Origin: Leptidea sinapis
Lineage: Eukaryota; Arthropoda; Insecta; Lepidoptera; Pieridae
Assembly (NCBI RefSeq): GCF_905404315.1
Contig: NC_066304.1
Coordinates: 8,308,001 to 8,372,000 of the forward strand
Length of the DNA: 64,000 nucleotides
Reading direction: 5' to 3'
The position numbers were made by a program, and so were the translations under genes. This document shows, in pieces, positions 43,756 to 56,679 of this stretch. How positions within the stretch are numbered: position 1 is the stretch's first letter; each line of letters starts with the position of its first letter. The notes below the pieces were generated by a model that ran no database searches, was not told the origin of the DNA, and saw only the letters and a program-made list of their open reading frames with translations.

Positions 43756-45340
43756 TCTGGTCTCAAAAGGCACTAAATATAAATCTGAATCGTTTGGCGG
43801 ATGAACTGATATTAGTTTCCTATAGCCCGAAATGTTTAAGAGGAATGAATGGTACAGGAGTCAGCGGCTGTCTAATGAAATTAAAATAACAGAAATAATG
43901 AAACGATATTCAGTATGGTTAATTAAACGAACAACTATAAAAGGTTCAAGAACAATCATACTTAGATCAACTAATATCCAATGAAGAATGTAAGCAAAAA
44001 TAAATAAAAAGAGGAATAGTCAATACGTGGAAATGATATTGGTCATTTAATTTAGTAATGAAGAAAAACGAAAAATTCTTTATAAAATAATAATTTAATA
44101 TGTGTTTATATCATGTTCATTATACGCTTAGACAAGGGCAATGAATCAATGAAATAAAAGTTCAGAGCGAGAAACTGAAAGCAGTTAATAGAAAGGATCA
44201 AATAAAACTGTTAACAACTACTCGTATGTTACCACGATTCATACATATAAATCATATCATTTCATTGCAAAAAAAAATAAAAGTAATTAAAATAAAACAT
44301 TTTTTAAGATTGTATACACAAAATATATTCAAATAACGTGGAGATGGATTGGTGATACTATAATAAGAGAGAATACAGAAAATAGATAATATGAACAATA
44401 ACATAATGGTAACCACGAGCCAGCAAGAGACGTGAAGGGCTTTAATGAACTCGTACACCAAACGTTTGCACAGAATGGAAATCTCTGCAGGAGGTCTTTG
44501 TCACAAACTAAAAACCATTTGCTGATATTTATTGAAAGGCATCTTACCTTATTATTTTAAACTCAATACAATATTAAGGGCTAAATTAATAGTTCTATTT
44601 ACTTATTTTCCTTATAAAGTTGATAGTGTGTACGCACCTTTATGTATCTGAGTACGCTAGAACGCTCCCTCTTGAAGCGACTAATGTGTAGTAAGAGTGA
44701 TAAGTAATGATGGAGTATCGCGGCCGCACCACGCCGACTGCTGGCTGTGATGTCACTACACAACACTGTACTAAACACTACACTACTCGCGGTGTCTCGG
44801 CCCGCGACCTGAAATCCTCGCTCAAAGCGAGCGTAAAGTGTTATTGTCGACGTGTCAGTCACTACATCACTCACTGTTGAGCTTTCTTTATGAGCGTTCT
44901 ATGATCGTTGACAACATCACACTGTGACAGTTCTAACGCGCTAATACACTGCCAGCTTACAGACGTACTTGAGTTGTATTTATATAATAGTTGTGTCGGT
45001 TTGTTTATATTGCTGTATCTTACTGAATTAATAAATATTTGTATGGTTATGACTCTTTTCCTTTCTTATCAGGTAGGCACATTATTTTTATAATTTTTCA
45101 CATCATTTATCACTCTTCACACCAAACGGAACTGCTGCATATTAAGCCACGCTTGGTCAAAATATTAAGCCCAACTAGACCAAGATAACCACAGACTAAC
45201 GACACACCTAGAACCTAATCAGAACGCAAATTGTAAAGTACTCGAATTCGTAAGGGAAAGTTCTGTGATTTAATATCAAACAATTGGGGTTGCAGCAATA
45301 ATAAAGAGTCAGTATTAATAACGAGGACAGCAACAAAAAA
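43756..45340. other. AT-rich non-coding DNA
   Basis: No gene supported. 44640-44870 is GC-richer and its minus strand is open for 91 codons (44599-44874), without any recognised domain. Confidence 0.35.
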
Positions 45341-45344
45341 ATAC

Positions 45345-45572
45345 GGGTTGCACTTGAACACTACCATTGTGCATTTTTTAATATTTTGGAATGGTTAGTG
45401 AATAATTACGTAAGAATTACTTAATTTATCAGTTAAAAGTACAAGCACTTAAGTGGTTAAATACAATCATTTATTACGCTATCGTACACAGAAACAACAA
45501 TTTATAATACACAAAAATTTTAACACTTCAGAACTATTACAACTATTTTACATTAAAAGTTTACCACCATCC
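45345..45572 (-). repeat. Interspersed repeat family D, copy 2
   Basis: Reverse complement of the repeat at 34690-34935 over about 230 bases with scattered changes. Confidence 0.75.
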
Positions 45573-46069
45573 TCATTACCAACATTATCATCGCTAATCT
45601 GTAAAACTGATACAATAGGTTTATATTAAAAAATAAATAAATAAGATAATAAGTATCAAAGAAAAGCAAGTTTAACTATAGCCTTAGGGAGAGTCTTCGC
45701 TAATGACAAAGCTTAAAAAACACATAATTAAAAACTGTAAAAATATTTCGCGGCTGCAATTCGTTCCCTCGACCTCGCGGTGTTTCGGAACGAACGAAAT
45801 GAACGTATGATCATTAAGATGAAATTGCCAAACTATAATTAGTTAGAAGTATAAATTTTATTACCCTCCCAAGAAAAGTGCTCAATGCCGCTACAGAAGT
45901 TTTCACTTCAAAAAAGAAAAAATATTTACGAATATAAATATAGCAAGGCCATAAGGGGAAAATCCTTATTTTGTATAAAGTATACCCGTTTTCGGACAAA
46001 CAATCCAGTTAGGCAGGTCCAATTTCGGAAAAAAAGGTCTCTTATTGAAATCAACTCGGATGGGCAGCG

Positions 46070-46560
46070 TTCGAGAAGCTCCGTATAATCTTCTCATCTC
46101 AAATACCACAGTGTATGAAAACGAAGGTTCTCAACCAGTGTGTGTTGCCAGTGATGACTTACGGTACGCAGATGTGGTCACTAACTATGGGCCTTATGAG
46201 AAAGCTCATGGTCGCTCAGAGGGCAATAGAGAGGGCTATGCTTGGAGTTTCCCTGCGAGATCGAATCAGAAATGAGGAGATCAGAATGGGAACCAAAGTT
46301 ACCGATTGCGAAACAGAAGTGGTAGTGGGCAGGGCACATAGATTGACGGACAGATGGCCGTTGGGGCAGTAAAGTCCTCGAATGGCGACCACGTACCGGA
46401 AGACGCAGTGTTGAAAGGCCCCCACAAGATGGACCGACGATATGGTCTAGATCGCCGGAATACGTTGGATGAGGGCAGCGCAGGACGGATTGTCGTGGAA
46501 ATCTTTGGAGGAGGCCTTTGTCCAGCAGTGGACGTCTTCCGGCTGATGATGATGATGATA
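46070..46560 (+). pseudogene. RTE-type reverse transcriptase C-terminus, copy 2
   Basis: Encodes KTKVLNQCVLPVMTYGTQMW, LRDRIRNEEIRM, then after frame changes GRAHRLTDRW..GQ, WRPRTGRRSVE-like, and KMDRRYGLD text. It ends GTGGACGTCTTCCGGCTGATG and a (GAT)n tail at 46543-46560, the typical RTE 3' end. It is 5'-truncated and frameshifted. Better preserved than the copy at 15995-16430. Confidence 0.9.
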
Positions 46561-46734
46561 CCAGTTTTATTATATTGTTTCACCTATAATTATATTATAT
46601 TCGTTAGAGACAATCGAAATCGTAGAAGATAGACGCTTTGAAAATGTTGTGCTGAAGTGAATAAGATAGCACAAGCCCAATGAGATTGTTTATCTTAAAG
46701 TACCTAGTACCAGTAAATAATATAGCTCTTTAGA

Positions 46735-46870
46735 TTTAGATTATTCAGATTTGACATCGGGATATTCAAATTCAAATACAAATATTATTATTCAAAATAG
46801 GATGTGACATCACTTATTGAGAGTCAAAAAACTACCACCCATGAGAAGAATGGGCGCAACAACAAATTTA
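46735..46870 (+). repeat. Interspersed repeat family B, copy 1
   Basis: AAATACAAATATTATTATTC, AAAATAGGATGTGACATCAC and CTACCACCCATGAGAAGAAT are the reverse complement of blocks at 61700-61790. Confidence 0.65.
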
Positions 46871-46984
46871 ACGTTATATTGACATGTTAAAATATTAAAT
46901 GACTAAGATTTAATTAATATTACGAAGCTAAAAAATTTACTTGTTCCGAAGTAGTTAGCTCTTTAATTGTTTAGGTTTTTTAAT

Positions 46985-47085
46985 GAATGAACGGGCTTAC
47001 GATCACCTGGTGTTAGTGATCTCCACCGCCTATACTCTCTTGCAACATCAGAGGAAACACAGGAGCGCTGCCAGCCTTTTATAAA
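46985..47085 (-). repeat. Jockey LINE-tail fragment
   Basis: GATCACCTGGTGTTAGTGAT, then ATACTCTCTTGCAACATCAG and ACAGGAGCGCTGCCAGCCTTT match 58470-58552. Confidence 0.8.
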
Positions 47086-47640
47086 GTGTTTGAATGATAA
47101 TATAACTAATATTTAGATGAATTAGATATACCTTACATTCTGTTATTGCAAATGAATGGATATGATATTTTGTCTAGGTTTTAAAAAAAATAACCCCTTT
47201 TGAATATATCAAGAACTTTGTATAAAAAGTATTTATCTTGATCCTAGGTAAAAGGATACTGCCATTGTGTGCCCAATTATTTAGAAAAAATTAATGTTTA
47301 TGATATTTAGAACTGGTTATAACGATTAAATAAACTTCTCGAGTTGTCTCTGTTGGTGTAGTAGGCCAGAAACGGTCAAAAAATAGATACATACATTACA
47401 TACATTGAATCGTTTGCCGATTATAAAGGTTACTAATATGGTTGAGACATTCTCTCTACATTTTAAATATATGGTTAGAGTTAGTAGTAACTATTTAATT
47501 TTACTTTAATAACTGAGTTATGAATCTGATCCGAAATAAATGTTTATTATTATTATAATCTTTATTATAATTTCATCTTATTTTCTACATTTATATATAG
47601 CATATTTATAAAAAAAACTATTTCAAATATAAATATAAAA
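47086..47640. other. AT-rich non-coding DNA
   Basis: No gene supported; the last part is probably the 3' flank of the LINE below. Confidence 0.4.
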
Positions 47641-47684
47641 AATAGAATCCCGCCGGCGTTGGTTCACGACAATTCCGCCGGTGG

Positions 47685-48300
47685 TTACGGCGACAGTCTG
47701 AACTTCCGCACGATGCGTGCCGTTTCCAAAACAGCTGCTTTGAGCAACTGACCCTTAATCCAGTTATTAAGCGAGAGCCTCTTGAGATGATGGTCGAGGC
47801 TCTTTGCTATAAGACCGTTTACGGACACGACTATTGGAGCAATTACTGTTGTATCAACATCCCACATGTCAGTAACCTCGTGTGCTAGGTCTTGGTACTT
47901 CGACAATGTGTCTATTTCCGCTTTCATAAGGTTATCATCACACGGAACGGTGATATCAACAATAAATGCCCGACGCTCTAACCGATCTACCAACACAATA
48001 TTAGGCTTATTAGCAATGATAGTTCTGTCCGTGATGATGGATCGGTCCCAGTAGAGCTTGGCATGGCTATTTTCCAGAACTGGCTCCGGAGTATACTTAT
48101 AATACGGGACTTCAAAATGCACAACATTGTATCGAAGAGAAAGTTGCTGATGGATATTCTTGGCTACTTGGTTGTGTCTATGCAAATACTCTCCATTCGC
48201 ATGACGAGAACAACCGGATATAATATGTCTGATAGACTCACCAGGATGATGGCACGCCCGACATATGTCTACTGTGCCATCCGTCATAATGTTTTTCTGG
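47685..48300 (-). pseudogene. C-terminal domain of a restriction-like-endonuclease LINE
   Basis: About 200 residues, open, encoding the end of a non-LTR retrotransposon protein of the type with a C-terminal restriction-like endonuclease. A CX2C...H...C finger (CRACHHPGESIRHIISGC) is followed by HRHNQV, YYKY, LYWDR and the endonuclease core NKPNIVLVDRLERRAFIVD. The family's catalytic PD-X(12-14)-D motif here reads PN-X14-D. The rest (RT domain) is missing: the reading frame meets a stop inside an (ATT)n run at 48303-48325, so the copy is 5'-truncated. The AAT-type repeat may mark the junction. Confidence 0.8.
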
Positions 48301-48531
48301 TACTTATTTTATTATTATTATTAATGTAATGGCAACACTATTACAAGGGCAAGGAAAAATGAAGCTGAGAGAATTTTAAGCGTCGTGTACATTCTACAGA
48401 GTGTTTGAAGAATGGACATGTTGAAGTTGGTAACAAGTTAAACCTAAAAATGTTGATATTCAATACTAATATTATAGCTCAGGTAGTAATTATGTTGTAG
48501 TGGTCTTTATGGAAAGATTGTTGACGTATCT

Positions 48532-48990
48532 GTGGTTGGTTCCCATACCATCACGCGCAAAAAAGCGTTCTCCATGTTGCAGTGTCTTTGTGTTAGCAGT
48601 AACAGCATACTTAAGATGATTGCTGTCAGAGCTGAATGTTCTTCTCAGAAACTCTGGATACAGTTAGCTTTGGTTTATGATAATCTTATTCTTTTTATGG
48701 GTGTCATTTCTTACCGGAGGTGTTTTTATCTTTGACACAGCAGCTCGGAACAGGAATCCTGTTCTAAGGTTAAACCATGTCCGGAGATTCTTAAGCCACG
48801 AAGAACGCCTTCTTCCGGGTGGACGCTTTCCCTGGATTTTCCCTTGCATGATGAGTTGGAGCAGGTCCTATTTAACATTATGCATTATGCGACCAAAGTA
48901 CACTGCATCTTGAGTTTCTTGACAGCTTTCAAGATCTCTACCTTTTTGTTCATCATCTGCTAAACTCTTTATTTCGATATTCTATCCGTC
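48532..48990 (-). pseudogene. LINE (endonuclease-RT type) C-terminal fragment
   Basis: The minus strand reads LQLIMQGKIQGKRPPGRRRS followed by SWLKNLRTWFNL and FRAAVSKIK, the C-terminal end of a common insect endonuclease-reverse transcriptase. It is a short 5'-truncated remnant. Confidence 0.75.
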
Positions 48991-50465
48991 CATGATATAC
49001 GGCTATACTACAAGTAGCGCGAACAAGTCATATTGTTAACGCGGGACAATACTATAAGAACAATGATATTATGTTATAGGACTAAATATCATTGCGTTAC
49101 AATGAAAAGAAAGAGATAATTCTAATAAACCTAAACACGGTTGCACTTCTGATGCCTTCTCGAGTCGCTTAGCACATACACACGTGATATACTTACATAC
49201 GTTTAAAAAGTTCCATTGGCCATATTTTGTGGTCTTCATTATCCTTTATCAACAATGAAAATCAATAATTTACTAAGAAGTACCAACTGACGCGGACGCG
49301 CCCATAGCCGTGTGTCACTAGGCGACGGGCACCGCCTGGTACGATAACATTGTGTGTGTGGGTGTGTATATACACGGCTCATTCGAATGTTGAAACACAT
49401 TTAATAATCGCTAACAGTTTTGCGCCGCGTATAATTTGTTTGCTAACTCAATTTCACTCCCTTTCGCAAAGTCGAATAATATTTTATGTTTTTAATTAAG
49501 AAAACGTAGAAGTTTGAGTTCTACCGGCAGCAACGCCTCTAGTCGGTGCGCAGTCGGGACCGAAGCCTTTTCACGTTAAACACAGATATCGTAGACAAAG
49601 AAAAAGATAGACGGAGTTTGAAAAAAAATCAAGTGATGGACAAAGCGTGAGCCGAGTTTGAGATTATTGTCATTTTCACGAAATGAAATCAGGATATTCA
49701 ATTATTGATCACTAAAATTTAATTTTAAACATTTTCTAATTATTTATATCTGTTGACAACTACTATATACATTATATATTATTATACATATGGATGAATT
49801 AATTAAAAATAATTGGTTTCAAAAACATTGAAATGAAATAAAACATATCTTTGTTTGATGCAGGGCCATTTCATATCAATATATATTTATATATTCTTCA
49901 GCTAACTTTAACATTATATAAATTAAGTATTATGAAAATAAGACAAAGAAATTTTTACTTATTTTATGTTGGACTTGGAATCAAAATTCAATATTATGAT
50001 TTGGAACATTATATATTTATTTTGCTTTTTAGGTATCTCTTTAATAATTTAACAAATTAACTATCAATTTCATTCGTTCATTTGCAACTTTAACAAACAT
50101 TAATCCTTAATTTGTTTTTGCTGTCCAACTATAATTTTCTGTAGGACATGATATTAATGCGTTGTTAATGCTTGGGCACCGTCTACTTCATTCTTAAGAC
50201 AGCAACATTCCATTTTGTTCGTGAAAACTCAGTTCATATTACTCTTTGTTGAGAATATCTCTACGTTTTGTTATTACAAGCAATGTGTAGAAATGCCAGA
50301 ATGTTAACTTACAAAATGAAAAACGAGTTTTAATATAACATATAAGTACTTGAATTGTGTTCAGGTAAGGATTATGTGCTTAGAATCTCCCTAATTTTTA
50401 AAGAATTACAGAATAAAAGTCATACAATGCACTTAGAACCCAGTGGTCAATGAAACAGAAGAGCA
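48991..50465. other. AT-rich non-coding DNA
   Basis: No gene supported. 49285-49380 is GC-richer and includes a short (GT)n run. Confidence 0.4.
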
Positions 50466-50469
50466 AATT

Positions 50470-50650
50470 AGTATGTAGGAGACCTTATGTATCGATCACC
50501 ACAACCCATACTTTTTTGCAACAACTAAGATTAGGTATTGTTTGTAGATAGATCCGACCCGCATAAGATAATAATTTCTCAATCTTGTTGTACGTGGAAG
50601 AAAGTTTCTTGTGCACTATACTGTAAGTAAACGCCACACACCCATAATAC
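50470..50650 (-). repeat. Decayed jockey LINE-tail copy
   Basis: TTGTTGTACGTGGAAGAAAG and TTTCTTGTGCACTATACTG ... CGCCACACACCC follow 58625-58690 (TTTGTAGTACGTGGAAGAAA..CTCCTTGTAAACCGCACTG). So it includes the end of the RT coding region as well as the tail. Confidence 0.7.
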
Positions 50651-51295
50651 GCTGAGAATGATAATAATATACACATATTAAAACAACTAACGTTATTTTA
50701 AGATCGGGCTGTATTGTGTGTGCCTTTAACTGTTTCATACAGAAATATAAAAATAGTACATTGTGATACAAGGTGAGGCTTTTTAATGTCACGATTTCAG
50801 ATTTCGTTACCAGTCTTAAACACGTCTTTATATAAAATTTAAGCAAAATATAAATAATATTGTATAAATTTTAATGTATAATGTTATTTTGTTAAAGTAA
50901 AGGATATGTAAATGCTTATTTGTTAAATATGGAATTTGTAAAAATTTAATCTCCACATCAATACCTATCTCGCTGTTTCCTATTAATTAAATAATTTCAC
51001 AGCAAGAATCATCAAACCGAGTGTGTAAGATTTATTTCATAGTAATGTTCTTGTAAATATTATAAGGGAATTGAAATTAAAGCTATCACATCTTTCAAGT
51101 TGGATCACGCCCAGTGTGGAAATTATTATTAAAGTCAAACATACATCGTGACATGAGATTTTTATTTATATGAATAAAATATGTGTACAGAACGGCTTAA
51201 AACAATATCTGACAGAATATTATTAATCATTTATACAATAATCCATCCATATCATTTGTCAATTGTACCTGATTTTCAATGAATTATTTCTCAAA
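50651..51295. other. AT-rich non-coding DNA
   Basis: No gene supported. Confidence 0.45.
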
Positions 51296-51299
51296 CTTT

Positions 51300-51620
51300 C
51301 ACTATAGTGAAGACACAGGGCCATCCGTAGTTAGTTTCCCCTGTTCGCTGAGCCAACCGTTCGGCGTGCAGCGCCGGGAGCTGATAAAGCCGTTTTTCTT
51401 TAAAGTGTCAGTTGCATTACTCTCTTAATTAAAATGTGAACGTAATACATTCCACTCTGCGGGTCTGCCGGGTTCAGCAGCAACAGTCGCCGGAGCTCTC
51501 ATTTTAATCCGGAGTGAAGTTCGTACACTTGCCTCGTGATAATCACCGAGTGAATATTCATGAGAGCCGTGTTTACCCGCTTGGTGCCGCGGCTAATGTT
51601 CTCGTCTCGCTCCACATCTC
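51300..51620. promoter_or_regulatory. GC-richer block, candidate intronic regulatory element
   Basis: A clearly GC-richer island of about 300 bases in AT-rich DNA, with no repeat match inside the window and no open frame that looks like an exon. It holds a TTAATTAAAAT homeodomain-type site near 51426-51436. Function is inferred from composition only. Confidence 0.3.
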
Positions 51621-53390
51621 ACAAACGTCTACCTTTGTTAGTGTGTATTAATGGATTTACACGTTATGGGACACTGAAGCTGTACACTCATTAATATGCT
51701 TACGACTCTTATGACTTTGAGAGACACTTGGACAATGGGAATTATCCTTTGTTTAGTTGAGCGAGATTTAGGGTTGTGTTGAACTAGTTGTAAACAGTGG
51801 AGAAGGGAGGAAGCGAAAGTTACGATCTCGGGGTGGTGATACTTTAAATGATTACATAACTTCAAATGTATTCACAGTCATTTGTAGAGATTTTATAATG
51901 AAAGCCTTAGCTGTTGTAATCATGTTGTTTTATGTAATCAATATGGCTGCAAATATAATTAAATGATCTCAGTGATAGAGTCCCTGTGAAATTGTGAAGT
52001 AGTTCTTAATTGGAGCTCTCATTTGCATCAATTCACAATTTTACAGAGGTCATTTATTCAGTAATGTTGTAAAGAAAACCTCCTCATAAAATAATAAAAC
52101 ACTGTCAAGTATTATTTTTTAATACAAAGTAATTAAATAAAACTTTTATGTAATGAAATATTGACTTCAAACTTTTATTTTTAAACATACTGCGGGTCAT
52201 TAAAATTAGAAGGAATTAATATTTTTTACATTTTTGAAGTTGGTGATAATAACTACCCGTGGTCTATATTTATGACTAATTTTTCGCATTAGACATACAT
52301 TATATATACAAATTTACGTTTAACTTGGCACAAATTTCAAAATGTTGCTAAGTAATATTTCTTTATAAATTTAAGTTCACTTGTTTTAAACTATATTATG
52401 TTTGAAGTTGGTATTTGGAGTACGGTATTACACGGTTTCGTTTAAGGATTTCCAACGCATGCATTTCGACTTCATCATCAGATCAGGTTTATGGCCCACT
52501 CATCGCATCAGGACCTAATAAGTTCGGTAACGAATAACTGTTGTTTGTCAATGTTTTATTAATTGTTGATAAAACCAAATTTAATTTATCTAATATAATA
52601 TCTATTTTAAATGATGAAAGACATGATAATTAGTCAATAAACGAACAACGTCTGAAGGATGCGATACATTAAAATATTTGTCTTACAATATTTTTTCTTG
52701 CAATATATTGTACTGATTGGAGCTGTTTGAAAACAATAATTATAATTATTATTCTCTGAGATTGTGACATGCTGGTATTATAATAAAATTGACTACGGTA
52801 ATTGACACTGGTATTTATTTGAAATAATATATCAAATGAGGATTATAATTATAAATCAGATAGTTGTAGCAACATATTAAAAATAATTGTAATTTTTTTG
52901 AGTATTTCTTATTTAGTTATATAGTCATTAGTGTCAGCCTAGTCAATGAATGCGTAAGTTAAATATTGTTTATTGTTGTACAATTAGTGAACAACATAGC
53001 TGATGTTCAGAAGTTAGTTGGTAACTCCGCAGTAACGCGAGTACACTGCGACGAACACAAATTGGAGTTGCTTCCGCATTGAGGTTGTTGTATTCCGTAT
53101 TATATTAATACTCATAGTAATTATGATTTAAGTTTCCGTAGCAAGGAATGTTCGTACACGTTCCAAATAAGTTTAATTAAAATAAAGCGCGTCGTAAACC
53201 CCTGGTTAATGATCGAGCTCATAACTAAATGGTGTCACTGTGATTTGTACTCTTTTGTGGAAACCGGCTTTAAAATTAACCTGAAGCCATAAACTAGGTC
53301 AAAATTTTTGGTCTTTACAATTTAAATGAAAGAAATGTAGGTGAAGCTAAAAACAAGTTGCACATTATTTAATTTGTTCATAATGACTTA
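51621..53390. other. AT-rich non-coding DNA
   Basis: No gene supported. Confidence 0.45.
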
Positions 53391-53394
53391 CTAT

Positions 53395-53520
53395 ACAAAA
53401 TATTATGACGATTTTGGTAACCGCTACCCACACTCTCATGCAACACGTGTATCGTCCGGGTTACACCGCGCAAAGAACTTCTAATCATATTTTGGTTGTG
53501 TGTGGAAGGAATGTCCTTGA
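53395..53520 (-). repeat. Decayed jockey LINE-tail copy
   Basis: ACCGCTACCCACACTCTCATG, CAACAC, then GTATCGTCCGGGTTACACC match 58490-58610 in order, with a deletion between. Confidence 0.6.
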
Positions 53521-53619
53521 AAACTTGCCTGCGGTGAGACGATCATAATATTAAGGTTTGTAGTGTGTGGCATCTTTTCTTCATTCCATCTATTCAGGAG
53601 TAGAGCAATTAAACTGAGT

Positions 53620-53800
53620 TCAAAATAATGAACATTTCTTTCAAAATTGATTTTTTTAGAATTCTTTTTTATGTAATTTCTAATATACTAGATACTCTAC
53701 TACCGCTTCGGAAACAAAATGGCGCTCTGAGAGAGAAAAAGCGACGCAAACAACTCTCCCAGCATTATTATTTTGCCAGCGCCTTGACCAAACGTAGTAG
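53620..53800 (+). repeat. Interspersed repeat family C, copy 3
   Basis: AGAATTCTTTTTTATGTAAT, CTAATATACTAGATACTC and AAATGGCGCTCTGAGAGAG, ending near CTCCCAGCATTATTATTTTG. The most complete of the three copies. Confidence 0.7.
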
Positions 53801-54475
53801 TGGAAAAGGTTGAGGGATGTCTAAACTTTAGTGTTACGCTTATTGTTTTTAATACCACCGGGATCACCTGGCCAACGTAAATAAAGATAAAATATTAAAG
53901 TGTCCGTACTCGCTCTACTGAGAGCTGGCAACGTATAGCGATAAATAAAACGCAATAAAAGCTCCATGAAGGTTGGATTACTCTCGCGAGGTAAAAGCTA
54001 TCGAGTAAATAAGATCATTACTTTCAGATAAAACTCCTTTATCCTCCGCGTATTGTGAAAGAATTTGGCACAGAGTAATACGATACGAGGCGAGGAAGGC
54101 CACATCAAAGGGCCGCTAGCCTTTGTTCCCGCCGACTGAGAGAGAGAGACGGAGAGAGACACCGCAACCTAAGAGGCTTACCATTGCGCGAAACTCGACT
54201 TTTGTTTGGCGTTTTTGATAAGTTGTTTCGTATTGTGTGTTATTAATTTAATAGATTAATTATATATAACAGCTTTAGTGTAGCTTACATGTATTTTCTT
54301 TTATTGCTATGCCACTACAGAAGGTAACGAAAATTAATAGATCACTAAGATTTTCACAAAAATATAATATGATTTATGTAGAGTTATATTTGATTTGAAA
54401 TAATAATGTTATGAATGTCATTGTTAAATATCAAAAATGTGTCTCAATAATATGTCTGTGTCGTTCGCTTCAACA
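53801..54475. other. Non-coding DNA
   Basis: No gene supported. 54040-54180 is GC-richer and ends with a short (GA)n-like run. Confidence 0.4.
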
Positions 54476-54479
54476 GTGG

Positions 54480-54800
54480 AGCCTAGGACGCCCAGAGGAA
54501 TTATTATTGGAAATGGTCAAACCAAGCGCACATTTCTGCCGTGAAACAGTAATGTGTAAACATTACTGTGCTTTGGTCTGAAGGGCGCCGTAGCTAGTGA
54601 AATTACTGGGCAAACGAGACTTCTTTTTTCTCAAGGTGACAAGCGCAATTGTCGTGTGCTCATGGATTTTTCCAAAAATCCTGAGTGGAACTTTATTGTT
54701 ATGGGCAGGGCGTATCAATTACCATCAGCTGAATATCCTGCTCGTCTCGTCCCTTATTGTCAAAAAAACCAATCCACCATCAGGTTGAAGTTGATCTAAA
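54480..54800 (+). repeat. Interspersed repeat family G, copy 2
   Basis: Shares GTCTGAAGGGCGCCGTAGCT, AGTGAAATTACTGGGCAAA, and GGCAGGGCGTATCAAT with 62620-62800. A 10-bp inverted pair ACAGTAATGT/ACATTACTGT (54547-54570) lies near its start. No protein coding. Confidence 0.75.
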
Positions 54801-56675
54801 AAGGGGCGGGGTCCAGGTACCGTTAATAAGATAACTCCACAAACGGGGACCGCTATATCACCACCTTTCCTTGTGGCACGTGCTCTGTAATAATGCTGCA
54901 CTGTGGAAGGTAGTGCCTATCAGGTGCCCACGTCGTAAAACTAGTCATCAGTTCTTTGAATCTTACTCTTGACAGGTTTGTTTCAATTTCAATAATCCTA
55001 GTGCTTCTGCCGCTGTCGTAACTAATGGGATTCTAGAAGACAAACGCTCAACATTACTTATCATTTATAAAAATATCTACAAAAAATATTGATGACCGAA
55101 AATAAAAACAAAACAGTAAGTAATAGTCGGCAATGCAGTATCACTTCTAAAAAACAAACTAAACTTACTCTATTAAACCTAGTTTTATTGCAAAATGCAA
55201 TATAAATAATAAACAGACAATAGAATCTAATTTCGCGTGCACAGATAAATCATTTCTGTCTCAAGTTATTGTAATCTCGGAACATTCAATAAACCTATAA
55301 ACGGCATATCTGTTCTGTCTCACACAACTTTCACCCTTATTGGCTTACTTGCGAAACTGTTGACAGATCAAAATGAATTGCCTCGAGTCGGAGAATCTGA
55401 AATAATTGTGTTATGATTGTATTTGCATGAGTCGGGGCCTTTATTTGACTTTTATTTTTATAATGTGTTTGTTTGAGGAATGTCTTTAATGTTTACCTTC
55501 GGTGATAACTTTTGTGAAGGAACCGGAGCGAGAAACATATTATTATCTGTCGGTAACTTGTGCGTGTTCCTGTGTGTGACACTCACTTTGTATTCACAGA
55601 TGTACTTGTCATAACGCTGGGGTATTACATGTTTTAATTCACCACTCATTTGCTGTTTACGAGCGAGATTCAAGTCAACAATATATTCTAACGAACGGTA
55701 TTTCGTCTCGTTCTGCGACAAGGATATTCAAAAGAATATTTTAAAATCAGTTAATGAACGTCTAAATTTTGTTACTTAGGTAGGTACCTACTTGATAAAT
55801 ATATGCCCCAGATCCGCTCCTATAACACAGCAGGCCTCTTTTATTTACACAACAATTAAATAGTCTTAACTAGCGTTAACTAACGCTTTTGTGATGTCTC
55901 TGGTATAACTTTTTTAGTATGTAATGGTATTAAGTTTCTATAAAAAAATTTAGCTTTTTTAAAGCTATTTTTAATTGTTATTTAATAAGTAACTATTTTA
56001 ACCTTTACTTTATGTAAATGTTATTGTAATTAATCATAAAATAATATTACAGCTATATAATAAATATACTTCAACACAGCAATACTGTGGAGTTTATTGC
56101 CGGTTTTACTCAACAATAGCTACCTTATGCATCTGGTCCAGGAAAGTCATTTATGTTATCGTATCCGTTCGTTATGTATCCGTATCGTAACCGTAACCAC
56201 ACAAACGTTTAAACAGTACTTTTGTATTTTTTCTACAACATTTTACGAACTTTGTTTCTAAATATTCGTTAATTTATGTAAATATAATTGGACGTAATTC
56301 TAGAAAAACGTTCCAAACCACAATCATGTCGGAATTGAGTTAAGAACACAAAACTGGTCACGTGATTCATATTAACGGACCGACAAAAAATTGCAGCCCT
56401 ACTGTCACTCTTTAAATGACATCATAACTTAGTAGCCCAACCCACATGTATGGAATACATAATATTTATTAAACTTTAAACACGAATTCCTTATAATGTA
56501 ATGTTTATTCTATTATATTAACTTCTATTAATACTTCCAAATAATCTATCTAAAAATACGTTACTAGATGACCTACTACTAAGTACTACTACATACTAAG
56601 GATTGCGGTAATCGATGCAAACTTCAGTACTAATAATATATTGAGCACAGATATTTGATAATAAATATTGATTGT
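54801..56675. other. AT-rich non-coding DNA
   Basis: No gene supported; open frames here are short and lack domains. Confidence 0.45.
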
Positions 56676-56679
56676 TTAA

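Noticed and set aside
44599..44874. 91-codon open frame in a GC-richer block as an exon
   Set aside because: No recognised domain and no convincing splice sites.
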